Part shown: positions 17,835 to 26,774 of the stretch, one piece after another
Position numbering within the stretch: position 1 is the stretch's first letter
Layout of the letters: the number at the start of each line of letters is the position of its first letter
Assembly: GCA_964537035.1 (NCBI GenBank)
Contig: CAZIAK010000038.1
Coordinates: forward strand, 1 to 49,605
Direction of reading: 5' to 3'
DNA from: CAZIAK01 sp964537035
GTDB taxonomy: Bacteria; Planctomycetota; B15-G4
DNA length: 49,605 bases
Notes under the pieces: generated by a model
The model's database searches: none
What the model saw: the letters and a program-made list of their open reading frames with translations, nothing else
Told to the model about the DNA's origin: nothing
Program-made: the position numbers and the translations under genes

Positions 17835-18150
17835 CGCACGCCTCCCGGTGGCCCACCAGCTCGGGCGCCGTCACGGCGCGACGAGACAGGCGGTCGCGGG
17901 AGCTACGGTATCCCCTCGTCGAGCGCGGGCGATGTCCACGGGGTGACCTCTCCGTGGCGTGCCGGGCTGGCACTGTGCACCCAACGCGTCGCGCGCCTCG
18001 GGCAAAGCCCTCGCCTGCCGTGTTCATCAGTTTCGGCGTCCGCCGTGTCTGGAACTGCATGACGGCTTCGAGCGGCGCCTCCGCTGCTCGACGGGCAGTC
18101 ACCCCGCCTCCATTCGGTGGCGGCAGTGCCAGCGGCCAGGTCAGGCGAGC
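17835..18150. other. intergenic region upstream of the FG-GAP gene
   Basis: About 315 bp without a believable gene. Overlapping reading frames on both strands translate to Arg/Pro/Ser-rich low-complexity sequence and have no homologue I recognise. It holds the dyad at 17865-17879 and ends at the strong hairpin after the GGDEF-like gene. No clear promoter hexamers were found. Confidence 0.5.
17865..17879. promoter_or_regulatory. 15-bp dyad upstream of the FG-GAP gene
   Basis: GCGCCGT-C-ACGGCGC is a perfect 7+7 inverted repeat around one base, 31 bp before the FG-GAP ATG. The position suits an operator, but high GC makes chance palindromes more likely. Confidence 0.3.
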
Positions 18151-18188
18151 CACCAAGGTCAGCGAGCAATGCCAGGCTGACCTTGGTG
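18151..18188 (-). terminator. strong hairpin after the GGDEF-like gene
   Basis: CACCAAGGTCAGC (18151-18163) and GCTGACCTTGGTG (18176-18188) are perfectly complementary over 13 bp around a 12-nt loop, starting 14 nt after the stop codon on the minus strand. No T-tract follows, so it may act as a transcript-stabilising 3' hairpin or a U-less terminator. Confidence 0.65.
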
Positions 18189-18201
18189 ACGCGGCCGTCT
18201 G

Positions 18202-18735
18202 CTAGAGAGAGGCTTCGTTCCAGATGACGAACTGGTTGTCGCCCATCTCCTTGGCCTTGGTCAGGCCCGTGGCTGCCCGGGCCTGGAACTCCTCCAGCTG
18301 GTCGAGGCCAGACTGGGGTGAGCAGCTGCCTCCCACGCTGACGGAGAAGCGACCCTCTGCCCGTTCCACCACGTTGTCCGTGAGCACGCGCTTGACGAAG
18401 GCACGCGCCCCATCCGTATCGCACCCCGGGAGCAAGACCATGAACCGTCCGGCCTCGCGGCGAGTGGACAGGTCGATGTCGCGGGAGGCGTTGAGGATCT
18501 CTCCGGCGACCGCGAGCTCGAGCCCCCGGCCTGCCCGTTCACCATCACGCTCGCAGATCTCTTCGAATCCTTCGATGTCGAAGAGCAGCAGCGTGTACGA
18601 CCAACCGTACCGCCAGGACTTCTTGAACTCCTCCTCGAAACGCATCTGGAAGAAGTCATGATTGAGCAGACTCGTTGCGTCGTCCGTCAAGATTTCGACG
18701 AGGCTCTGCGAGTCCAAATGTATGCTAGCTGCCAC
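18202..18735 (-). CDS. stand-alone GGDEF-like domain protein with degenerate active site
   Basis: A 177-residue cytoplasmic protein resembling one diguanylate cyclase domain: LTDDATSLLNHDFFQMRFEEE matches the domain start, and LLLFDIEGFEEICERDG matches the metal-binding strand and helix. The signature loop reads RREAGRFMVLLPG, where an active enzyme has GG(D/E)EF, so catalysis is unlikely. RFSVSVGGSC and ATGLTKAKEMGDNQFVIWNE fit the domain end. I chose GTG at 18735 because AGGAG stands 8 nt upstream; the longer frame would overlap the divergent exchanger gene. It may bind nucleotide or act in protein interactions. Its proximity to MshEN-domain ATPases 5 kb away is suggestive only. Confidence 0.78.
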   Translation of the reverse strand: MAASIHLDSQSLVEILTDDATSLLNHDFFQMRFEEEFKKSWRYGWSYTLLLFDIEGFEEICERDGERAGRGLELAVAGEILNASRDIDLSTRREAGRFMVLLPGCDTDGARAFVKRVLTDNVVERAEGRFSVSVGGSCSPQSGLDQLEEFQARAATGLTKAKEMGDNQFVIWNEASL

Positions 18736-18775
18736 TTTGCGATCTCCTATCGACCCGAGGCTCCGCTGAGAATCC

Positions 18776-19762
18776 ATGGAGCACTTTGAGCTGTGGTTCA
18801 AGTTTACCGTAGCGGCACTTATCGTCGTCGCTGCGGGGTTGAGCTTGACCAAAAATGCAGAAAAACTGGCAGACGCCATGGGCTGGGGTCATGCGTTCGC
18901 CGGTTTCGTCATCCTCGGCTGGGCCACATCCCTGCCTGAGCTCACGATCTCCATCTCGGCTGTCACCGAGATAGGCTCCGCTGCCCTGTCCGTGGGCAAC
19001 ATCACCGGCAGCGTGATCTTCAACCTGGCCATCCTGGCCCTGCTCGAACTGATCGCCCTGCGCCACCGGGCCTCCGGCCTCGACGATGGCGGCATCGCTG
19101 CTCTGGGCATGTTCAACCTGGTGCTCATGGCCGGCATGCTCACGGTCATGTGGCGGCCCGATCTCGCCGTGGGCGCCCTCTCCCACAGCGTGGGCATCCT
19201 GCTCGTGGGCGGGTACCTGGCCACCACTGCTCACGCCTGGTTCAGCCAGAAAGGCGGGCCTGAGCTGAGGGCCAGCCCACGGTCCGGTCTGCCGTGGTCC
19301 ATCATCTGGCGCTGCCTCGCTGCGGGGTCCGTGATCCTCGTCACAGGCATCTGGCTCAGCCACATCGGCGAGGAGATGGCTGCCACCTACGATCTGGCGG
19401 AAGGCGTGGTGGGCACCCTCTTCCTGGCCTGCGTGAGCTCCCTGCCAGAACTGGTCACCGGCCTCGGTGCCGTGAAGCTCGGTCTGCTGACCATGGCCAC
19501 CGCATCGATTTTGGGCAGCAATATCTTCAATCTGGGCATCCTCGGCGTGTGCGACCTGCTCTACCAGACAGGGGAGCGCGCGGGGGTGCCCATCGTCGTG
19601 GCCGCTGACGACTCTCAACTGACAGCCAATGTGCTCGCAGCCCTGCTCATGACTGCCCTGGCTCTGGGCGCAGTGAGTCTACGAACCCGCGCTCAAGTCC
19701 AGTTTGCACGAGTGGCCGTCGCTCTGGCCATGATCGGGATTTACAGCGTAGCCTTGATCTGA
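18776..19762 (+). CDS. CaCA-family sodium/calcium exchanger-like membrane protein
   Basis: A 328-residue integral membrane protein with about ten hydrophobic segments and the two inverted alpha repeats of cation/calcium antiporters. Alpha-1 contains GWATSLPELTISIS and GNITGSVIFNLAIL (about 48-87). Alpha-2 contains CVSSLPELVTGL and ASILGSNIFNLGILG. The conserved acidic residue in each SLPEL motif coordinates the cation. It should exchange Na+ or H+ for Ca2+ across the inner membrane; the exact ions cannot be told from sequence. Its ATG lies in CCATGG and is 40 bp from the divergent GGDEF-like start. There is no clear Shine-Dalgarno sequence. Confidence 0.9.
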   Translation: MEHFELWFKFTVAALIVVAAGLSLTKNAEKLADAMGWGHAFAGFVILGWATSLPELTISISAVTEIGSAALSVGNITGSVIFNLAILALLELIALRHRASGLDDGGIAALGMFNLVLMAGMLTVMWRPDLAVGALSHSVGILLVGGYLATTAHAWFSQKGGPELRASPRSGLPWSIIWRCLAAGSVILVTGIWLSHIGEEMAATYDLAEGVVGTLFLACVSSLPELVTGLGAVKLGLLTMATASILGSNIFNLGILGVCDLLYQTGERAGVPIVVAADDSQLTANVLAALLMTALALGAVSLRTRAQVQFARVAVALAMIGIYSVALI

Positions 19763-19837
19763 GCCCTCAACGAACCGGAGGCGCGTCGAGGCGCGCAGGG
19801 GCCAGCACCACACGATCGCCAAACACGACCGGCCGGG

Positions 19838-20593
19838 TCAGGCCTGCTCGGCAGCCTGCAACGCCTCGGTGGTCCACTCGAGGTTGCAGGCGGTTGTCTG
19901 CACATCGTCGAGATCGTCCAGGGCGGACAGCAGACGCACCAGCAGGGCGACCTTGTCGACGTCCTCCACGACCACCGTGGTCTTGGGCAGCGCAGCGATC
20001 TCACTCTTCTCCGGTCGGAAGCCTGCTGCCTCCAGGGCCTCTGCCACCGTGCCGAACGCTGTGGGCTCGGCGGTGATCTCGAAGCCACCGTCGGCTGGGG
20101 TGCAATCCTCTGCGTCCCCCTCCATGGCGGCCATCATGATCTCTTCTTCTTGCTCCGGCTCGCCGGACACAAAGAAGATCGCCTTGCGCTCGAAGGTCCA
20201 GGCCACCGAACCCGCCTCGCCCAGATTGCCCCCGTGCCGATCGAGGGCGATGCGGACATCGCCCACAGTGCGATTGCGGTTGTCCGTCAGGGTCTCGACC
20301 AAGATTGCCACACCCCCGGGGCCGTAGCCCTCGTAGGTGATCGCATCCATGGCAACGCCTTCACCGCCGCCGCTGCCCTTGAGGACCGCCCGCTCGATGG
20401 CGTCCTTGGACATGTTGTCGGCCTTGGCGCGATCGATCGCGTAGCGCAGGCTCAAGTTCATGGCGATGTCACCGCCGCCATTGCGGGCCGCCGTCATGAT
20501 CAAGCGGGCATGCTTGCTGAAAGCATTCGAGCGCTTTGCATCCACCGCCTTCTTGCGGTGCATGATGTTCTTGAACTTGCTATGGCCTGCCAT
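19838..20593 (-). CDS. yebC: YebC/PmpR (TACO1) family protein
   Basis: A 251-residue member of the widespread YebC family, described as DNA-binding regulators and more recently as translation factors relieving stalling at proline stretches. The N-terminus MAGHSKFKNIMHRKKAVDAKR is diagnostic. YAIDRAKADNMSKDAIERA, the glycine-rich GSGGGEG and ITYEGYGPGGVAILVETLTDN follow. GGAGA lies 7 nt upstream of the ATG. It follows rpsI by 241 nt with a hairpin between them, so it may have its own promoter. The ruvABC genes often found beside yebC are absent. Confidence 0.95.
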   Translation of the reverse strand: MAGHSKFKNIMHRKKAVDAKRSNAFSKHARLIMTAARNGGGDIAMNLSLRYAIDRAKADNMSKDAIERAVLKGSGGGEGVAMDAITYEGYGPGGVAILVETLTDNRNRTVGDVRIALDRHGGNLGEAGSVAWTFERKAIFFVSGEPEQEEEIMMAAMEGDAEDCTPADGGFEITAEPTAFGTVAEALEAAGFRPEKSEIAALPKTTVVVEDVDKVALLVRLLSALDDLDDVQTTACNLEWTTEALQAAEQA

Positions 20594-20786
20594 GACAGCT
20601 CTCCAACATCAGCAGCAGACGATCTTCTGAGGCGTCACCGCGGCTGGCAAGCATCTACGATCCGAGGGATCCATGCCACCGTTGCCATCTTCGCCCTCGC
20701 CGCCACGGCAGAGTTCGGCGGGCTCCGCCGAGCTGCCACTCACTGGCCGAGCGCCAGGGCCGGTCGACACGGCGAGAATCTTGAGC

Positions 20787-20820
20787 CGCTGCAGAGGCCA
20801 CCGAAGCAGCCCCTGCAGCG
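20787..20820 (-). terminator. hairpin after rpsI
   Basis: CGCTGCAG (20787-20794) pairs perfectly with CTGCAGCG (20813-20820) around an 18-nt loop that can add two more G-C pairs past a bulge. It begins 14 nt after the rpsI stop. A smaller TCGGCGG-gct-CCGCCGA hairpin follows at 20715-20731. Neither has a T-run. Confidence 0.4.
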
Positions 20821-20834
20821 AGCCAACGCTGAGA

Positions 20835-21320
20835 TCAGCGCTTGCTGAACTGGTACTTACGACGGGCCTTGCGCTGACCGTACTTCTTGCGCTCGACCAT
20901 TCGGCCATCGCGCGTCAAGAAGCCACCGGCACGCAACGCTTCGTCTTGCTCGGGCTCCACCTTCAGCAGGGCCCGGGCGATGCCGAGCAGCAAGGCACCA
21001 GCCTGTCCGGTGGGACCACCGCCGTTGATGTTGGCAAAGATATCGTAGCGACTCTCGGCACCAGCAGCCTCGAGGGGAGCCATGATGGCCACCCGGTGGC
21101 TGAGCACCGGAAAGTACTCATCCCAAGGCCGACCGTTCACGATGATCACGCCCGTACCAGCGCGCAGGCGCACGCGAGCGACGGACGTCTTGCGACGACC
21201 GGTACCCCATGCGTATTCCTTGGCACCCAGAACGAGGGGTGCAGCCTTGGGGGCCGGTGCCACGACAGGGTCAGCGACGACGGTTTCGGGGGTCACGGTG
21301 ACCTGTGCATCTTCGGTCAT
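20835..21320 (-). CDS. rpsI: 30S ribosomal protein S9
   Basis: S9 contacts tRNA in the 30S P site through its C-terminal tail. This 161-residue form has the usual core (WGTGRRKTSVARVRLRAGTG, then NGRPWDEYF, GAGGAxxLGIARAL-like GALLLGIARALLKVEPE, LTRDGRMVERKKYGQRKARR) and the conserved C-terminal KYQFSKR. A 35-residue N-terminal extension rich in Val, Pro, Ala and Thr is unusual and probably flexible. It starts 3 nt after the rplM stop (TGA-ccc-ATG), with AAGGA upstream inside rplM, so the two are coupled. Confidence 0.97.
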   Translation of the reverse strand: MTEDAQVTVTPETVVADPVVAPAPKAAPLVLGAKEYAWGTGRRKTSVARVRLRAGTGVIIVNGRPWDEYFPVLSHRVAIMAPLEAAGAESRYDIFANINGGGPTGQAGALLLGIARALLKVEPEQDEALRAGGFLTRDGRMVERKKYGQRKARRKYQFSKR

Positions 21321-21323
21321 GGG

Positions 21324-21779
21324 TCAGGAGTCCTTGGGCTGGAACTCGGTCATGTCGACCGCGGTGGGTTGCTGGGCGGCATGGGAATGCTCGCTACCGG
21401 CGTAGATCTTCAGCTTCTTGAGCATCTGGCGACCCATGCGGGTCTTGGGCATCATGCGCCGCACAGCCAGTTCGAGAACGCGCGTGGGATGCTTCTCAAG
21501 CATGTCGCCCACAGACATCTCGCGCAGGCCACCGATGTATCCGGTGTGCCAGCGATGCATGCGGTCATCGCGCTTCGAGCCGCTCATGAACACCTTCTCG
21601 GCATTCAGCACGATCACGAAGTCGCCTGTGTCCACATGGGCCGTGTAACGACCGTGATGCTTGCCTTGCAGCACCATGGCGATGCGTGCGGCCAAGCGCC
21701 CGAGGACAGCGCCGTCGGCATCGAACAGCTGCCAGGCAGCCTGCACCTCACCCGGCTTGGCGTGATAAGTCTTGTTCAT
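21324..21779 (-). CDS. rplM: 50S ribosomal protein L13
   Basis: L13 is an early assembly protein of the large subunit. The 151-residue sequence has WQLFDADGAVLGRLAARIAMVLQGKHH, the GDFVIVLNAEKV strand, the HRWHTGYIGGLRE region and VRRMMPKTRMGRQMLKKL. The last 10 residues are a small extra tail. There is no recognisable Shine-Dalgarno before the ATG, and the gene has a leader of about 150 nt with two compact hairpins, which fits autoregulation as known for the E. coli rplM-rpsI operon. It leads the rplM-rpsI pair. Confidence 0.97.
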   Translation of the reverse strand: MNKTYHAKPGEVQAAWQLFDADGAVLGRLAARIAMVLQGKHHGRYTAHVDTGDFVIVLNAEKVFMSGSKRDDRMHRWHTGYIGGLREMSVGDMLEKHPTRVLELAVRRMMPKTRMGRQMLKKLKIYAGSEHSHAAQQPTAVDMTEFQPKDS

Positions 21780-21862
21780 GGATCAGTGATCAATCTGCAA
21801 ACGGGCAGGTCGGCGAGTCGGGTCATGCCGCAGGGAGCAAGAAGGCCCCTGACCAGGCACTC

Positions 21863-21910
21863 TGGCCAACAATGGCCAAACATCCAGCCGGTGGGGTCCT
21901 GAGGAGGACC
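21863..21910 (-). promoter_or_regulatory. two-hairpin leader of rplM-rpsI
   Basis: Read on the minus strand, the leader has GGTCCT-cctc-AGGACC (21910-21895) then TGGCCA-ttgt-TGGCCA (21878-21863). Each is a perfect 6-bp stem with a 4-nt loop, 16 nt apart, ending about 84 nt before the L13 ATG. Position and form suit an L13-binding autoregulatory element; this is inference. Confidence 0.45.
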
Positions 21911-21936
21911 TTTCCCGACCAGATGTCGAATCGCCC

Positions 21937-21964
21937 AGGATAGCAAAGCGGGCTGATTGATCAA
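21937..21964 (-). promoter_or_regulatory. candidate rplM promoter
   Basis: TTGATC and TATCCT on the minus strand are spaced by 16 bp, about 20 bp after the ftsQ-like stop. Transcription from about 21930 would give the structured 150-nt leader of rplM. Confidence 0.5.
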
Positions 21965-21986
21965 CCAGCGAGGGCAATGCCTCTGG

Positions 21987-22778
21987 CTAGGGGACCATGA
22001 GCAACTCTGGCCGGTCGAGCCACAAGACCACCCTGGCCACGCCGATCAGCCCTGGCCGCTGCTCCGCCACCTCTAGCAACTGGGCGATTCGAGCCTCTAC
22101 CGGCAGGTCTACCGCCGAGAACTCACTCTTCATGGCCGATCGCCCCCACTCGATCTCGACCCCGGACGCCGTGGTGAAGAGCACCCTCTGCTCGGCGGTC
22201 AGCTGCACGGAGATCAGGTCGATTTCCTGGGCAGCCAACTCGGCGCGCCAGGGCAGGACCTCCGCAGCAGCCGCGGCACACTCGGCGATGTCCTCAAGGG
22301 ACAGGGCTCCCATCATGACCAGAGGCGCGGGATCGAGACGCACCTCGCCCTGCCCCATGATGGTCCCCCTGGGCCCTACCCAATCGCCGTTGAGGAGCAC
22401 CATCACCGGGCGTCGCACCTCGAGGCGAACCTCCGCACGGCCCGGAAACTGGGGGTTCAGGTCCAGAACGACCGAGACCCAGGGAGAGAGTCGGTCGAGG
22501 CGGGCTCGCCAGGCAGAGAGCGCCCCCGGGTCTCGCAAGGACACGGGCCCAGGCAGCCCAGCGCTGAGATCTGCGGCAATGGCCCTGGCCGTCACCTCTC
22601 CCAGCCAGGGCGGGCGGCCCAGAACGGTGACCCGGTCCGGACGGACGGTGAAGCGGCTGCTCGAGCCGGCAGCCTCGTCGGCCACCCAGATGAGCATGCC
22701 CACGCCGACCGCGAAGACCGCGGTGAGCAGGGGCGCTGCCGTCCGTTTGATGAGCTGATCGATGGCGATGCGGTCCAT
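21987..22778 (-). CDS. FtsQ/POTRA-like single-pass membrane protein
   Basis: A 263-residue protein. A short cytoplasmic start (MDRIAIDQLIKRTAAP) precedes one membrane helix (LLTAVFAVGVGMLIWVA, about 17-33), then a periplasmic region. The order VTVLGRPPWLG..., a W-R-ARLDRLSPWVSVVLDLNPQFPGRAEVRLEVRRPVM segment and a strand-rich C-terminus resembles the POTRA and beta domains of FtsQ/DivIB, which link divisome parts. The match is by pattern only; no mur or fts genes are adjacent. The ATG at 22778 was chosen because the upstream frame is antisense to the helicase. It would be notable if the host is a planctomycete, since most of these lack FtsZ. Confidence 0.65.
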   Translation of the reverse strand: MDRIAIDQLIKRTAAPLLTAVFAVGVGMLIWVADEAAGSSSRFTVRPDRVTVLGRPPWLGEVTARAIAADLSAGLPGPVSLRDPGALSAWRARLDRLSPWVSVVLDLNPQFPGRAEVRLEVRRPVMVLLNGDWVGPRGTIMGQGEVRLDPAPLVMMGALSLEDIAECAAAAAEVLPWRAELAAQEIDLISVQLTAEQRVLFTTASGVEIEWGRSAMKSEFSAVDLPVEARIAQLLEVAEQRPGLIGVARVVLWLDRPELLMVP

Positions 22779-22811
22779 GGCCAGAGAATAGGCAGGAATG
22801 ACTCCAGACCC

Positions 22812-22841
22812 AGTGGGTAATCTCTTCGAGTCGCACCCACT
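22812..22841. promoter_or_regulatory. inverted repeat between divergent ftsQ-like and helicase genes
   Basis: AGTGGGT (22812-22818) and ACCCACT (22835-22841) form a perfect 7+7 dyad with a 16-bp spacer, 22 bp before the helicase GTG and 34 bp from the ftsQ-like ATG. It could be an operator serving both genes. Confidence 0.3.
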
Positions 22842-22862
22842 ATCTCGGGGACAACTCCAGCC

Positions 22863-25256
22863 GTGCCAGACCAACCCAGCCAGCCTAGCGATCCCCAGAG
22901 CCAGTCCGACGGCTCTTCGAAGTCCAGCCGACAGAAGGCGGGTCGCAAGAAGAGCACCTCTCGACGGCGGCGGACGCGGCGCAGCACTCCCAAGGAGGAA
23001 GCGGCCTCGGCGAGCACCCCGAAGGCCACCAAAGCCACGACCAAGAAGGCGGCTGGAGGGTCGACAAGGGGCAAGGGCCCCGGCGCCGCCAAGAAGAAGG
23101 CCGGTGCGGGCAAGAAGAAGCGGCAGAACAAGAAGGTTGCTGAGACCACAGCGCCTCAGCAGGAGAGCCGCCCCCGCAAGCCAGGGCCTGTGCACGGCAG
23201 CGGTGGGCTGTTGATCGGCGGCAGCTCTCGGAGCGGCAAGGGCAAGTCCAAGCCCAGGCGCAAGCCTCGCGACACACCCGCCCCACCCACAGGGCCCCGA
23301 GAGACGTTTCGTGGGCTGACCCTCAACGACTTCCAGATGCGCGCCCTCGGCCCCTTGCGAGAAGGTCGCCCCGTGCTGCTCGCCGCCCCCACCGGCGCCG
23401 GCAAGACGCTGGTAGCCGAGTTGGCCATCGACATGAGCCTGAAGGTCGGCAAACGCGCCATCTACACCGCGCCCATCAAGGCCCTCAGTAACCAGAAGTA
23501 CCGCGACTTCAAGGACATCGACCCGGACATGGTCGGGCTGATGACCGGCGACGTCACCATCAACCCGGGCGCGTCCGTGTTGATCATGACCACCGAGATC
23601 TTTCGCAACACGATCCTGGAGAACCCCGAGAGCCTGTCCGACGTGGACACCGTCGTCTTCGACGAGATCCACTACATGGACGACCCGGAGCGAGGCACGG
23701 TCTGGGAAGAGAGCATCATCTTCGCTCCCCAGCACATTCGTTTCGTCTGTCTCTCAGCGACGATCAGCAACCTGAACCAATACGGCGATTGGATCAGCTC
23801 GGTCCGGGGCAAGACGGTCGAGGTCATCCGCCACACCGAGCGCCCTGTGCCCCTCGACCACTACCTGTTCTTCCCCGCGGGAGGGCTGCGACGCATCACC
23901 GGCAAGGTCAAGTTTCCGGCCGAGCACATCAAGGCCTACGCCAGACGAGGGCGCCCACCGCGAGTCGCCGACCGCAACGCCATCGTCGAGCGGCTGGTCA
24001 GGGACAAGAACCTGCCGGCCCTGTTCTTCTGCTTCTCCCGCCGAGACTGCGAGCGTCGCGCGCTGGAGACGTCTTCGAAGGTCGACCTGCTCGAGCACGA
24101 CGAGGCCCGGACCATCGAGGGGCTCTTCGATGAGGTCTGCCAGACCTTTCTGATCGAGCCGGACGCAGAGGTCGAAGAGCTGCGCAGCCTGGTGCGGCGA
24201 GGCATCGCGTTCCACCACGCGGGCATGTTGCCTCTGCACAAAGAGCTCGTCGAGCGGCTGTTCACCTCGGGACTGTTGCGCCTGCTGTTCGCCACCGAGA
24301 CGTTCTCGCTGGGCATCAACATGCCCGCCCGTGCCGTGGTCTTCGCCTCCCTGCGCAAGTTTGACGGCAAGGGCTTCGGCCCGCTCAAGGTGCGCGAGTA
24401 TCAGCAGATGGCTGGACGGGCAGGCCGGCAAGGCATCGATGATCAGGGCGTGGTGGTCTCGATCGTGGACGACCATCGGGTGCAGCCCGGGGACATCGAG
24501 CACATGGTCAGCAACGATGTCGAACCGATCTTGTCCCGCTTCAACCTGTCCTACTCGAGCCTGATCAACCTGCATCGCACGCTGGGCGGTCGGTTGCATG
24601 AAGCCTGGGAGCGCTCGTTCAACAACTTCCAGTGGTCGTCCATGAGCAACCGCAAGCGGGAGAAGAACAGCGAGAAGCAGCGCGCTGCCATCGACCGACG
24701 CCTGGCCTTGCTCTCAGAACGGGGCTACATCACTCCTGACGGCGTCACGCCCAAAGGGCAGCTCGCGGCCAGCATCAACGGCTACGAGCTGCAGGTCGTC
24801 GAACTCTACGAGTCGGGCTTGCTCGAGTGGATGAGCGAGATCCAGATCGCCATCGTCTTCGCGGCCATCTGCTTCGAAGAGCGCAAGAACGACCTCTTCA
24901 AGCGCATGAAGCCCGGCATCATGGGCAGCGCGCGCAAGGATGTCGAGACCGTGGTGGGCCAGCTCATCAGCCATGAAAAGACGCTGCACATTCCGCCTAC
25001 GATCAAGGCGCCCAACTTCAAGATCGGCATCGTGGTTCACGACTGGTGCAAGGGCGCCACCTTCGATGAGATGCGCGACCACACCAACTCGCCCAACGGC
25101 GATCTGGTCAGAGTGATGCGCCTGACCGTCCAGCTGCTGCGCCAGTTGCGCGGCTCCCTGCCTGCGGGCAGTCCGCTGATGCGCCCCATCGACCGGGCCC
25201 GAGATCTGCTGAACCGCAGCGAGGTGGACGCTGCCCGACAGCTCAGCCTTGGCTAG
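22863..25256 (+). CDS. Ski2-like DEIH-box RNA helicase with basic N-terminal extension
   Basis: A 797-residue superfamily 2 helicase of the Ski2/HelY type, likely acting on RNA. Residues 1-148 form a low-complexity extension rich in Lys, Arg, Ser and Ala (AAKKKAGAGKKKRQNKK), probably a nucleic-acid-binding tail. The core has a Q-like motif (LNDFQMRAL), Walker A APTGAGKT (175-182), motif Ia TAPIKALSNQKYRD, DEIH (267-270), LSATISN, and motif VI QMAGRAGRQG (about 514-523). A DSHCT-like C-terminus follows (about 690-780). The start is GTG. It diverges from the ftsQ-like gene by 84 bp and is followed by fumC 68 bp on. Bacterial members of this group are poorly characterised. Confidence 0.92.
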   Translation: MPDQPSQPSDPQSQSDGSSKSSRQKAGRKKSTSRRRRTRRSTPKEEAASASTPKATKATTKKAAGGSTRGKGPGAAKKKAGAGKKKRQNKKVAETTAPQQESRPRKPGPVHGSGGLLIGGSSRSGKGKSKPRRKPRDTPAPPTGPRETFRGLTLNDFQMRALGPLREGRPVLLAAPTGAGKTLVAELAIDMSLKVGKRAIYTAPIKALSNQKYRDFKDIDPDMVGLMTGDVTINPGASVLIMTTEIFRNTILENPESLSDVDTVVFDEIHYMDDPERGTVWEESIIFAPQHIRFVCLSATISNLNQYGDWISSVRGKTVEVIRHTERPVPLDHYLFFPAGGLRRITGKVKFPAEHIKAYARRGRPPRVADRNAIVERLVRDKNLPALFFCFSRRDCERRALETSSKVDLLEHDEARTIEGLFDEVCQTFLIEPDAEVEELRSLVRRGIAFHHAGMLPLHKELVERLFTSGLLRLLFATETFSLGINMPARAVVFASLRKFDGKGFGPLKVREYQQMAGRAGRQGIDDQGVVVSIVDDHRVQPGDIEHMVSNDVEPILSRFNLSYSSLINLHRTLGGRLHEAWERSFNNFQWSSMSNRKREKNSEKQRAAIDRRLALLSERGYITPDGVTPKGQLAASINGYELQVVELYESGLLEWMSEIQIAIVFAAICFEERKNDLFKRMKPGIMGSARKDVETVVGQLISHEKTLHIPPTIKAPNFKIGIVVHDWCKGATFDEMRDHTNSPNGDLVRVMRLTVQLLRQLRGSLPAGSPLMRPIDRARDLLNRSEVDAARQLSLG

Positions 25257-25324
25257 GAGTCGGCGCGAAAATGCCAACGCTAGCCCATGGCCACACGCCG
25301 CCCTCGGGTGGTGAAATAGGCGAC

Positions 25325-26740
<1,416 letters not shown>

Positions 26741-26774
26741 TCAGCAGCGCCAGTGGTGCGGCCCGCCGCTGACT

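Noticed and set aside
18736..18879. 48-codon extension of the GGDEF-like protein
   Set aside because: It would overlap the divergent exchanger coding region; a GTG with AGGAG 8 nt upstream is a better start.
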